Assembly (NCBI RefSeq): GCF_018760785.1
Contig: NZ_JAHHZO010000002.1
Location: forward strand, 372,001-436,000
Direction of reading: 5' to 3'
Origin: Rhizobium sp. CSW-27
GTDB lineage: Bacteria; Pseudomonadota; Alphaproteobacteria; Rhizobiales; Rhizobiaceae
Length of the DNA stretch: 64,000 nt
A program made the translations under genes and the position numbers. The notes below the pieces were generated by a model that was given only the letters and a program-made list of their open reading frames with translations, was not told where the DNA came from and did no database searches. This document shows, one piece after another, positions 19,377-26,837 of this stretch. Position 1 is the stretch's first letter. Each line of letters starts with the position of its first letter.

Positions 19377-19736
19377 GTGTTTCGTCCCCATTCTAAATTC
19401 CGGTCTTTGTATCGCCGGGGAATGCCCGCAAGCTCCTACCATCAAACCTTGCGAACGACTAGAGCGGTGAACGGCAAATCTCCGCCGCCAATCGAGCCAG
19501 AAAGAAGCCGATTAATCAACGCCTAATCGCATCCTGCGGCCTGCATGCGCGCTGTTCTGTGACGGTGCAGCGGGGCCCCGCCTTCATGCGCGCTTAAGGA
19601 GTTCCAACGAAAGGCCTTCGAGATGTCACGATTTCGCCTTCGACAAAGGGGCTTCTTCGTGTCACAATTCCTTCGCAAACCTGAAGCTGCGGGCTCATGG
19701 GGAGCCGGTGGCGGGAAAAAGGGAAGGACGTGCCAC

Positions 19737-19913
19737 ATGACCATTCAGGCTCATATCGCATCGCTCGAAAAGAAGCATGGCGCTCTTGAGGAGGAGCTCC
19801 AGGCCGTACTTGCGTCCCCATCCTCTGACGACCGCGAGATCGCGGACCTCAAGCGCCGCAAGTTGAAGATCAAGGATCAGATGGAGCGCCTGAGAGAGGC
19901 CACGCGCCACTAG
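19737..19913 (+). CDS. YdcH-family small protein (DUF465), second copy
   Basis: 58-residue DUF465 protein with segments HIASLEKKHGALEEELQ and IADLKRRKLKIKDQMERL, mostly helical and charged. The ATG at 19737 is preceded by AAGGA; an earlier frame from 19623 has no family residues. It is divergent from the copy ending at 19376 across a 360-base spacer. In that spacer TGTCACGATT (19624-19633) and TGTCACAATT (19660-19669) form a short direct repeat with 36-base spacing. The function is unknown. Confidence 0.8.
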   Translation: MTIQAHIASLEKKHGALEEELQAVLASPSSDDREIADLKRRKLKIKDQMERLREATRH

Positions 19914-20117
19914 TGCTTTCGAACGCGTTTATGAGTTTCTGACACGAATGTCTGAAGCACAGTCCGTCGCCGGAACGGAGGGGCGCAGGGCGCCACCGGC
20001 GGCGGAAGTCCGGCAAGTCGGCCATGCCGGCCTGCAGGTCAAGGCAGGGTCGGCGCGACCGTGCTGCAGCAGGCGGGCAGGTTCTGGCGGGGAAGAAGTC
20101 TGGCTTCGTCGTCCGGT

Positions 20118-20378
20118 CTATTTCCAGAACTGATCCAGCCACAGGTTGAGCTTGTGGAAGCCCTTGCTGTTCAGTGAATAGATGCGCCGGGTTCCCTCTG
20201 CCGTCACGTTGACGAGGTTGCTGTCGAGCAGTGCCTTCAGGTGTTGTGACACCGCCGGACGGCTGATCGGCAGCCCTTCGGCCAGTTCATTCACCGTGCG
20301 CGGCGCACGACGAAGCTCTTCCAGCAGATGACGCCGGTTCGGATCAGCAATGGCTGCAAAGGGGTCAAAGCTCGTCAT
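20118..20378 (-). CDS. ArsR-family winged-helix regulator
   Basis: 86-residue DNA-binding protein. The winged-helix core runs from PFAAIADPNRRHLLEEL through VNELAEGLPISRPAVSQHLK to a C-terminal LWLDQFWK. The arsenic/metal cysteine motif (CxC in the recognition-helix region) is absent, so it belongs to the metal-independent branch. The ATG at 20378 is used; a GTG two codons upstream is possible. It lies 82 bases downstream of a TSUP permease on the same strand, with a CTTAC-N5-GTAAG palindrome at its start, suggesting autoregulation. The inducer is unknown. Confidence 0.85.
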   Translation of the reverse strand: MTSFDPFAAIADPNRRHLLEELRRAPRTVNELAEGLPISRPAVSQHLKALLDSNLVNVTAEGTRRIYSLNSKGFHKLNLWLDQFWK

Positions 20379-20386
20379 GAGCACAA

Positions 20387-20401
20387 CTTACGCTAAGTAA
20401 G
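20387..20401. promoter_or_regulatory. palindrome CTTAC-N5-GTAAG, candidate ArsR-type operator
   Basis: Perfect five-base inverted repeat with a five-base spacer, nine bases before the ArsR ATG and in the gap between the permease and the regulator. Placement fits a self-repression site. A related TTACTTA sequence occurs at about 20456, at the end of the permease gene. Confidence 0.4.
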
Positions 20402-20460
20402 GAACGGCGGCAACAATATTTTTGTGCGCCGCAATATCCAGTGCGTATTTTTCGCGTTAC

Positions 20461-21237
20461 TTAAAAAGGCAGAGCATCCCACAACAGCTTCAGTGCCGCG
20501 ATCAGGCCAAGACCATAGGCCAGCGGATAGAAGACAGCCGGCTTCATGTGCCGCACCACCACCGCCCCGGCCATGGTGGCCACCAGCGCGACCGGCAGCA
20601 GGGTGAGGGAAACCTTCAGGTTGTGCATGTCCAGCGCGCCGAGCGCCACATAGGGGACGACCTTGATGGCATTGATTAGCGCGAAGAAGCGCACGCTGGC
20701 GCCCGTATAGGCCTTGGGATCGAGTTTCAGCGGCAGCGCGTAGATCTGGAAGGGCGGGCCGCCCGCATGGGCGACGAAGCTGCCATAGCCGCACAGCGTT
20801 CCCCAGAACAGGGCGGGGCCGGTGCGGTGCTGCGCGGCCGGCACCGGGGTTCCGGCATGCGGGCCATAGGTCTGGTAGAAATAGCGCCCCGCAAACAGGA
20901 TCATCGACACGGCGATGACGAAGCGCAACGCATCCGGGGGCACCAGCGCCGAGGTGGCCCAGCCGAGGGCAACGCCGATCAGGCCGCCGGGCAGGAATTT
21001 CAGCAGCAGCTTGCGGTCGTTGTGATGCCGCCAGGCGTACAGCGCCACCAGATCCATCAGGATGAGGATGGGCAGGAAGATCGCCGCGGCATCGACGGGG
21101 CTCACCACCAGCGCCATCAGCGGCACGCCGATCAGCGCGAAGGCGCCGCCGAGGCCGCCTTTGGACAGGCCGACAAGCGCAACGGCCGGTATGGCGGCGG
21201 CAAAGAAGGTGAGGCTGGGGATGTCGAAGCCGAACAT
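20461..21237 (-). CDS. TauE/SafE-family (TSUP) membrane permease
   Basis: 258-residue inner-membrane protein with about seven to eight hydrophobic segments and the TSUP family pattern: GLSKGGLGGAFALIGVPL near the N-terminus and GYGSFVAHAGGPPFQIYALP after the central loop. Members export sulfite, sulfoacetate or related organosulfur anions; the substrate here is not known. The ATG at 21237 is used although an in-frame GTG six bases upstream exists; neither has a good ribosome-binding site. The ArsR regulator follows 82 bases downstream and may control it. Confidence 0.85.
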   Translation of the reverse strand: MFGFDIPSLTFFAAAIPAVALVGLSKGGLGGAFALIGVPLMALVVSPVDAAAIFLPILILMDLVALYAWRHHNDRKLLLKFLPGGLIGVALGWATSALVPPDALRFVIAVSMILFAGRYFYQTYGPHAGTPVPAAQHRTGPALFWGTLCGYGSFVAHAGGPPFQIYALPLKLDPKAYTGASVRFFALINAIKVVPYVALGALDMHNLKVSLTLLPVALVATMAGAVVVRHMKPAVFYPLAYGLGLIAALKLLWDALPF

Positions 21238-21425
21238 GCGCACTGAGGAGAGTTGATCGAAAGGCCCGACCGGTCTATCGGACTTGGGACGGGAAGACGA
21301 GCCCGAACCGGATCAACTTGCATTTCATCTGCTGCAGGAACCTGATCGGATGTCACCCGAAGAGGATGCCGCAACCGGATGCGCCCTGGGCGCGACGGCG
21401 TGACGGCGCGAAGAGGACAAGACCC

Positions 21426-22079
21426 ATGACACTGCCGGAAGATCGCTGCCGCCTCGTTTTGATCGTGCCCGACGATGCCGACGAGGCCGCCCTGGCGGAA
21501 AAGCTGGAACATGCGCTGCGCGGTGGTGACGTGGCATCCGTCATCCTGCCGCAATATGCGTCGAACGATACCGACTTCCAGAAACGCGCCGAGCGGCTGG
21601 TGCCACTGGTGCAGGCGGCCGGAGCCGCGGCGCTGATTGCCGGCGACAGCCGCGTTGCCGGCCGCGCCCGGGCAGACGGCCTGCACGTGACCGGCAAGGT
21701 CGAGGACCTGGCTGAGGCCGTCGAGAAGTTCACGCCGAAGCTGATCGTCGGTGCCGGCTCCGCCGCCGATCGCCACACGGCGCTCGAGGTGGGCGAGGTG
21801 CGACCGGACTACATCTTCTTCGGCAAGTTCGACGGCGACATCAAGCCCGAGGCGCATCCGAAGAACCTCGATCTCGGCGAGTGGTGGGCAGCCCTGGTGG
21901 AAATTCCCTGCATCGTCATGGGCGGGGCGTCTCTCGAATCCGCCCTGGCGGTTGCCGAAACCGGAGCGGAATTCGTCGCGCTCTGCCGGGCCGTCTTCGA
22001 GCATCCGGCCGGCACCGCCGCTGCGGTTTCCGAAATCAATGCGATCCTGGACGAAAAAGCGCCACGGTTTGGCGCTTGA
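21426..22079 (+). CDS. divergent thiamine-phosphate-synthase-like protein
   Basis: 217-residue TIM-barrel protein resembling ThiE, which joins HMP-pyrophosphate and thiazole phosphate. The general layout is visible (GLHVTGKVEDL, IVGAGSAADRHTALEVG, PDYIFFGKF, IPCIVMGGASLESALAVAETGAEF). However, the ThiE signature HVGQxD reads HVTGKVED, and the GPxFxTxTK segment reads FGKFDGDIK, so key substrate-binding residues differ. It is probably a ThiE paralogue with another or altered function. The ATG at 21426 has GAGGA upstream. A Sel1-repeat gene follows after eight bases, probably in one operon. Confidence 0.7.
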   Translation: MTLPEDRCRLVLIVPDDADEAALAEKLEHALRGGDVASVILPQYASNDTDFQKRAERLVPLVQAAGAAALIAGDSRVAGRARADGLHVTGKVEDLAEAVEKFTPKLIVGAGSAADRHTALEVGEVRPDYIFFGKFDGDIKPEAHPKNLDLGEWWAALVEIPCIVMGGASLESALAVAETGAEFVALCRAVFEHPAGTAAAVSEINAILDEKAPRFGA

Positions 22080-22087
22080 AGAGCGGC

Positions 22088-23218
22088 ATGCGTCGTCTAC
22101 CCGGTCTGTTGAACCTGTCCCTTGTCGTCCTGTCCACCGCGCTTGCGGCGGTGCCTTTGGCGCGCCTTGCCGCCGCTGACGGCGTGGAGCGGGCTGTAAC
22201 GCGGCCCGTGGCACCCGCCACCGGCGGCTTCCAGAAGCCGCCCGCAGGCGAAGACGGTTCCGGAACGACGGCAGACGACAAGTCGGCGCGGCCTGGCGAT
22301 GATCCCTTTCCCTCGTCCGGCATCACGCTTTACGAGCGCATGGGCTCCACCCTTCCGCCGGCCCCGCGCGAAAAACCCTATCACGGCCCGATCGACGAGG
22401 CCTATGGCGCCTTCCAGCGCGGCCTTTACGTGACCGCCCTCGACAAGGCGCTGCCGCGCGCCCAGGCGGGCGATGCGGCGGCGCAGACACTCGTTGCCGA
22501 GATGATGAGCCGCGGCCTCGGCATCCTGCACGATCCGAAGGAGGCGGCCTTCTGGTACGGGCAGGCCGCCCAGCGCGGCGATCCCGCCGCCATGTTCCAG
22601 TATGCGCTGCTTCTGATGGAGGGGCGCTACGTCCAGCGCGACAAGACCAAGGCGGATGACTACATGCGCCGCGCAGCGGAGGCGGGCAATGCATCCGCGC
22701 AGTTCAACTGGGCGCAGATCCTGATCGCCGACCATCCGGGCGACAAGGGCCTGAAGCTGGCGCTGCCCTTCTATGAGAAATCGGCCGAGCAGGGAGTGGC
22801 CGATTCGCAATATGCGGTTGCCCAGCTCTACATCGCGATCAAGGATCTCGAACCGGCCAAGAAGGCCAAGGCTCGCGAATGGCTGCAGCGCGCCGCCCGG
22901 GCGGGCTACGACACGGCGCAGCTCGACATGGGCATCTGGCTCGTCAACGGCGTCGGTGGCCCGCGCGACTATGACGAAGGCTTCCAGTGGCTGAAGGTGG
23001 CGGCGATGCGCGGCAATGTCGTGGCGCAGAACAAGCTTGCCCATCTCTACATCAACGCGCTCGGCACCCGGCCGGATCCGGTCGAGGCGGCCAAGTGGTA
23101 TGTGCTGTCGCGCCGTGCCGGCCTGCCGGACCCTGTGCTGGAGGATTTCTATCTCGGCATCGAGGACGATCAGCAGAAGAAGGCGATCGAGGCGGCAAAC
23201 CGCTTTCGTCCCAGCTGA
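22088..23218 (+). CDS. exported Sel1-repeat protein
   Basis: 376-residue protein with an N-terminal signal peptide (residues 1 to about 30), a disordered Pro/Gly linker, then a series of Sel1-like repeats of about 36 residues, for example AAFWYGQAAQRGDPAAMFQY, DYMRRAAEAGNASAQFNWAQ, REWLQRAARAGYDTAQLDMG and QWLKVAAMRGNVVAQNKLAH. Such repeats form alpha-solenoids that bind partner proteins. The protein is longer than the rhizobial regulator ExoR, which has the same repeats, so it should not be called ExoR. It follows the ThiE-like gene by eight bases and precedes suhB. Confidence 0.82.
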   Translation: MRRLPGLLNLSLVVLSTALAAVPLARLAAADGVERAVTRPVAPATGGFQKPPAGEDGSGTTADDKSARPGDDPFPSSGITLYERMGSTLPPAPREKPYHGPIDEAYGAFQRGLYVTALDKALPRAQAGDAAAQTLVAEMMSRGLGILHDPKEAAFWYGQAAQRGDPAAMFQYALLLMEGRYVQRDKTKADDYMRRAAEAGNASAQFNWAQILIADHPGDKGLKLALPFYEKSAEQGVADSQYAVAQLYIAIKDLEPAKKAKAREWLQRAARAGYDTAQLDMGIWLVNGVGGPRDYDEGFQWLKVAAMRGNVVAQNKLAHLYINALGTRPDPVEAAKWYVLSRRAGLPDPVLEDFYLGIEDDQQKKAIEAANRFRPS

Positions 23219-23385
23219 CCGCTGCCGTGGTCGCTGTCCGTCAACCTTTCCGGCCTCGCACGGGCCGTCGCGACTTGAATTCCTCGGGGTTTTGTGGTTC
23301 TGAACGCCCCTACTCATAAAAGTTCAGATCGTCGTTCGTTCCTGTCGGACAGGGACAGCCGCCCCATACCCCAAGGATTGCCTCT

Positions 23386-24186
23386 ATGGCTCGTTCAGCC
23401 CTTCTCAATGTCATGGTTCAGGCCGCCATCAAGGCCGGCAAGTCGCTCGCGCGTGATTTCGGCGAAGTGCAGAACCTCCAGGTATCGGTGAAGGGCCCGA
23501 GCGACTTCGTTTCCCAGGCCGACCTGAAGGCCGAGAAGATCGTGCATGACGAGCTGATGAAGGCGCGCCCCACCTATGGCTTCCTCGGCGAGGAGGGGGA
23601 CGAGGAGAAGGGCACCGACGGCGCGCATCGCTGGATCGTCGATCCGCTCGACGGCACCACAAACTTCCTGCACGGCATTCCGCAGTTCGCCGTGTCGATC
23701 GGCCTTGAACGCCATGGGGAAATGGTGGCCGGCGTCATCTTCAATCCGGCCACCGACGAGCTGTTCACCGCCGAAAAGGGCGGCGGCGCCTTCCTCAACG
23801 ACCGTCGCATCCGCGTGGCCGCCCGTCGCGTGCTGTCCGATTGCGTGATCGGCTGCGGCGTGCCGCATCTCGGCCGCGGCAATCACGGCAAGTTTCTCGT
23901 CGAACTGCGCCATGTGATGGGCGAAGTGGCCGGCGTGCGCCGTTTCGGCGCGGCTGCGCTCGATCTTGCCTATGTGGCGGCCGGCCGCCTCGATGGCTTC
24001 TGGGAAACCGGTCTTTCCCCCTGGGACATGGCGGCAGGTCTGATCCTGATCCGCGAGGCCGGCGGTTTCGTCAGCGACTTCAAGGGCGGCAACGACATGC
24101 TTGCCGATGGCAGCGTGGCAGCCGGCAATGAGCTGATTCACAAGCAGCTTCTCGAGGTGGCGAACCGCCCGATCCCGACCCGCTGA
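23386..24186 (+). CDS. suhB: inositol-1-monophosphatase family protein
   Basis: 266-residue Mg2+-dependent, Li+-sensitive phosphatase family member (SuhB). Both signature motifs are present: WIVDPLDGTTNFLHG (metal-binding, about residues 83-97) and WDMAAGLILIREAGG near the C-terminus; the upstream metal ligand is in FLGEEGD. In bacteria SuhB also acts in rRNA transcription antitermination; which role dominates here cannot be told from sequence. The ATG at 23386 follows a 167-base spacer from the Sel1 gene. Confidence 0.93.
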   Translation: MARSALLNVMVQAAIKAGKSLARDFGEVQNLQVSVKGPSDFVSQADLKAEKIVHDELMKARPTYGFLGEEGDEEKGTDGAHRWIVDPLDGTTNFLHGIPQFAVSIGLERHGEMVAGVIFNPATDELFTAEKGGGAFLNDRRIRVAARRVLSDCVIGCGVPHLGRGNHGKFLVELRHVMGEVAGVRRFGAAALDLAYVAAGRLDGFWETGLSPWDMAAGLILIREAGGFVSDFKGGNDMLADGSVAAGNELIHKQLLEVANRPIPTR

Positions 24187-24374
24187 GCCGGAACGGTTCC
24201 ACGGCGGCCCGATGCGCCTTGCCGGCACTCCCTGCCGGTCTGGCCGGGTCGCTCTTCGTGAATGATTGATGAAAGGCTTGGAAATCTTGGAGGTTTGCGA
24301 GCCTGCATCACTTCAATTCGTCTCATTTTTGCACTAGCCTCCGGCGCATTGTGATGCGGAGGCTTGCGTAACCC

Positions 24375-25418
24375 ATGGCGAATGACACCCTCGGGGATGT
24401 GAACGGTTCTGAATTGGCACCCCGGCCTCAAGGGTACAAGCTGTCGAATCCGGTGCCTTTCCTGTGGACCATGCTGATCTTCCTGATCATCGTGGGCTTC
24501 ATCGTGGCGATCCTCTACCGGCAGGCCCACACCGCCTTCATGACCAATCCGGGGCTGAACGGCCTGATTCTCGGCGTTCTGGCGATCGGCGTTCTGCTGA
24601 TCTTCACCCAGGTCATCAGCCTCATCCCGGAAGTGCGCTGGTTCAATTCCTTCCGGGCCGCCGGCAGTGCCGATCGGGTGGGGCGCCAGCCGCGGCTTCT
24701 GGCGCCGATGGCCTCGCTGCTCGGCCGCAGCCAGCGGGTGGCGCTGTCTGCCACCGTGCTCCGCTCCATCCTCGATTCGATCGGCACGCGGCTCGACGAA
24801 TCGCGCGATATCTCGCGCTATCTCATCGGCCTTCTCGTCTTTCTCGGCCTGCTCGGCACTTTCTGGGGCCTGATCGGCACCATCGGTTCGATCAGCGAGG
24901 TCATCCAGGGGCTGGACCCGAATTCCGGCGACAACAGCGACATCCTCTCTGCGCTGAAGAGCGGCCTGACGGCGCCGCTTGCGGGCATGGGCACGGCATT
25001 TTCCTCCTCGCTGCTCGGCCTCTCCAGCTCGCTGATCCTCGGCTTTCTCGACCTGCAGGCCGGCCGCGCGCAGAACCGCTTCTATACGGAACTGGAAAAC
25101 TGGCTGTCTTCCGTGACCGAGGTCGGCAGCGAGCTGCCCGTTGCCGGTCCGGTTGCCGGCGACAGCGCCTCCGATGAGCTGCGCCGCGTCGCCGACCAGT
25201 TGCGCAAGCTGATCGCTGCCCAGACCAAGGGCGAGGCCGCCCAGCATGAGAAATCGCTGGCCGCCATGAGCAATCTTGCGGAAGGCATCCAGGGTCTGGT
25301 CAAGAACATGCGCAACGAGCAGCAGATGCTGCGCGACTGGATCGAGGCGCAGCAGGAGGAATCCAAGGCCATGCGGCGCACGTTGGACCGTCTCTCCGAC
25401 AAGATCGGGGGGAAGTGA
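24375..25418 (+). CDS. MotA/TolQ/ExbB-family proton-channel-like protein
   Basis: 347-residue inner-membrane protein with early transmembrane segments (about residues 28-50 and 63-85) and the MotA/ExbB proton-channel region (LLVFLGLLGTFWGLIGTIGS, then LTAPLAGMGTAFSSSLLGLS). A soluble C-terminal helical part of about 110 residues follows. It is paired, three bases apart, with a MotB-like gene, so the two should form a proton-driven stator-like complex. No flagellar genes are near, so a flagellar motor role is not supported. The context suggests an envelope-energising complex of the Tol/Exb kind. Confidence 0.88.
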   Translation: MANDTLGDVNGSELAPRPQGYKLSNPVPFLWTMLIFLIIVGFIVAILYRQAHTAFMTNPGLNGLILGVLAIGVLLIFTQVISLIPEVRWFNSFRAAGSADRVGRQPRLLAPMASLLGRSQRVALSATVLRSILDSIGTRLDESRDISRYLIGLLVFLGLLGTFWGLIGTIGSISEVIQGLDPNSGDNSDILSALKSGLTAPLAGMGTAFSSSLLGLSSSLILGFLDLQAGRAQNRFYTELENWLSSVTEVGSELPVAGPVAGDSASDELRRVADQLRKLIAAQTKGEAAQHEKSLAAMSNLAEGIQGLVKNMRNEQQMLRDWIEAQQEESKAMRRTLDRLSDKIGGK

Positions 25419-25421
25419 TCC

Positions 25422-26453
25422 ATGGCGCTCGGCCGCAACCGCCGGCGTGAACGCGGCGTCGATTACTGGCCCGGTTTCGTCGATGCCCTGTCGACGCTGC
25501 TTCTCGCCATCATGTTCCTGCTCACGGTCTTCGTGCTGGCCCAGTTCATCCTGGGCCGCGAGATTTCCGGCCGTGACGAGGTGCTGAACCGGCTGAACAG
25601 CCAGATCGCCGAACTGACGCAGCTACTGGCGCTGGAAAAGAGCGGCAAGCAGGATTCCGATGACGCGCTGGCCAACCTGCAGGCCTCGCTGGCGCAATCG
25701 GAAAGCGAGCGCTCGCGTCTGCAGGCACTGCTGGAGCGTGGTGCCGGCACCAGCGACGCCGCCAACCAGCGCATCGGCACGCTCTCCGAGCAGCTGGATC
25801 AGGAAAAGCAGGTGAGTGCGCGTGCCATGAGCCAGGTGGAACTGCTAAACCAGCAGATTGCCGCCCTGCGCGCGCAGATTGCCGCAGTGGAGGCCGCCCT
25901 TCAGGCCTCCGAAGCCAAGGACGATGCCTCGCAGGCAAAGATCGCCGATCTCGGCCGACGGCTCAACGTTGCGCTTGCCCAGCGTGTACAGGAACTGAAC
26001 CGCTATCGCTCCGATTTCTTCGGCCGCCTGCGCGAGATTCTCTCCGACCGCCAGAACATCCGCATCGTCGGCGACCGTTTCGTCTTCCAGTCCGAGGTGC
26101 TGTTTCCGGTGGGCGGCGCGGAGCTGGATGAGGCAGGCCGCGCGGAAATGGACAAGCTCGCCAGCGCCGTGATCGAACTTGCCCAGGAAATTCCCTCGGA
26201 AATCAACTGGGTGCTGCGCGTCGACGGCCATACGGACAATTCGCCGCTTTCCGGAACCGGCCGCTATCGCGACAACTGGGAACTCTCCTCCGCCCGCGCG
26301 ACCTCGGTGGTGAAGTACCTGATCTCCAAGGGCGTTCCCGCCAACCGCCTGGTGGCGGCGGGCTTTGGCGAGTATCAGCCGATCGCCGAGGGCGATACAC
26401 CCGAGGCCCGTTCTCAGAACCGGCGCATCGAGCTGAAACTGACGGAACGCTGA
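25422..26453 (+). CDS. MotB/OmpA-like peptidoglycan-binding partner
   Basis: 343-residue protein with one N-terminal transmembrane helix carrying the conserved aspartate (GFVDALSTLLLAIMFLL, Asp about 20), the proton-carrying residue in MotB proteins. A coiled coil of about 140 residues follows (regular Leu/Ala/Gln heptads, about 50-190), then a C-terminal OmpA/MotB domain with the peptidoglycan-binding signature VDGHTDNSPL and NWELSSARATSVVKYL. The long coiled coil would place the wall-binding domain farther out than in flagellar MotB. The ATG at 25422 lies three bases after the MotA-like gene, with a GGGGGAAG site inside it. Confidence 0.88.
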   Translation: MALGRNRRRERGVDYWPGFVDALSTLLLAIMFLLTVFVLAQFILGREISGRDEVLNRLNSQIAELTQLLALEKSGKQDSDDALANLQASLAQSESERSRLQALLERGAGTSDAANQRIGTLSEQLDQEKQVSARAMSQVELLNQQIAALRAQIAAVEAALQASEAKDDASQAKIADLGRRLNVALAQRVQELNRYRSDFFGRLREILSDRQNIRIVGDRFVFQSEVLFPVGGAELDEAGRAEMDKLASAVIELAQEIPSEINWVLRVDGHTDNSPLSGTGRYRDNWELSSARATSVVKYLISKGVPANRLVAAGFGEYQPIAEGDTPEARSQNRRIELKLTER

Positions 26454-26837
26454 GCGGCGCAAGTCGCTTCCAGTCCGTCCTGCTGCATGGCTACCGCAGG
26501 CGGTCGTGCGGGAAAGGGATCATGCCTTGCGGCGCGCAGCAGGCGCGCTTCGCCGGCGCAGGCGCAGCCTGCGCATCCCCAGGACGGCCGCCGCGGCGCC
26601 CCTTCCATCCGCAAACCGGTGCAAACCGCAGGGGAAGGTGCATCCGGGAACCCGCGTTCGTCGCACGTGCTCCGGCGCCCGGTTCGCCCGGCGCTTCTGC
26701 CTCTGCGCATAGCTGTTCCTCTCCTGCCTCATTCTCTTGCCCATGCCGGTTGTTCGCCGCGCGTCTTCCTGCAGCCATGACTTGCCGAAGTCTTACCTTT
26801 GCGTAAAAGTAAATTCCGAGACCTTGGGAGGGGCAGC
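26454..26837. other. 384-base spacer with no recognisable gene
   Basis: GC-rich stretch between the MotB-like gene and the flavoprotein. Short reading frames on both strands are rich in Arg, Ala and Pro and match no family known to me. The last 40 bases are AT-richer (around 26790-26820) and probably hold the promoter of the flavoprotein gene. Confidence 0.5.

Noticed and set aside
22088..23218. ExoR exopolysaccharide regulator
   Set aside because: Sel1 repeats are shared, but the protein is about 100 residues longer, with a long disordered linker, and there is no exo context.
24375..26453. Zorya antiphage system (ZorA/ZorB)
   Set aside because: The pair resembles MotA/MotB motors in general, but no ZorC, ZorD or ZorE partner is present, composition matches the host, and the neighbours are core genes.
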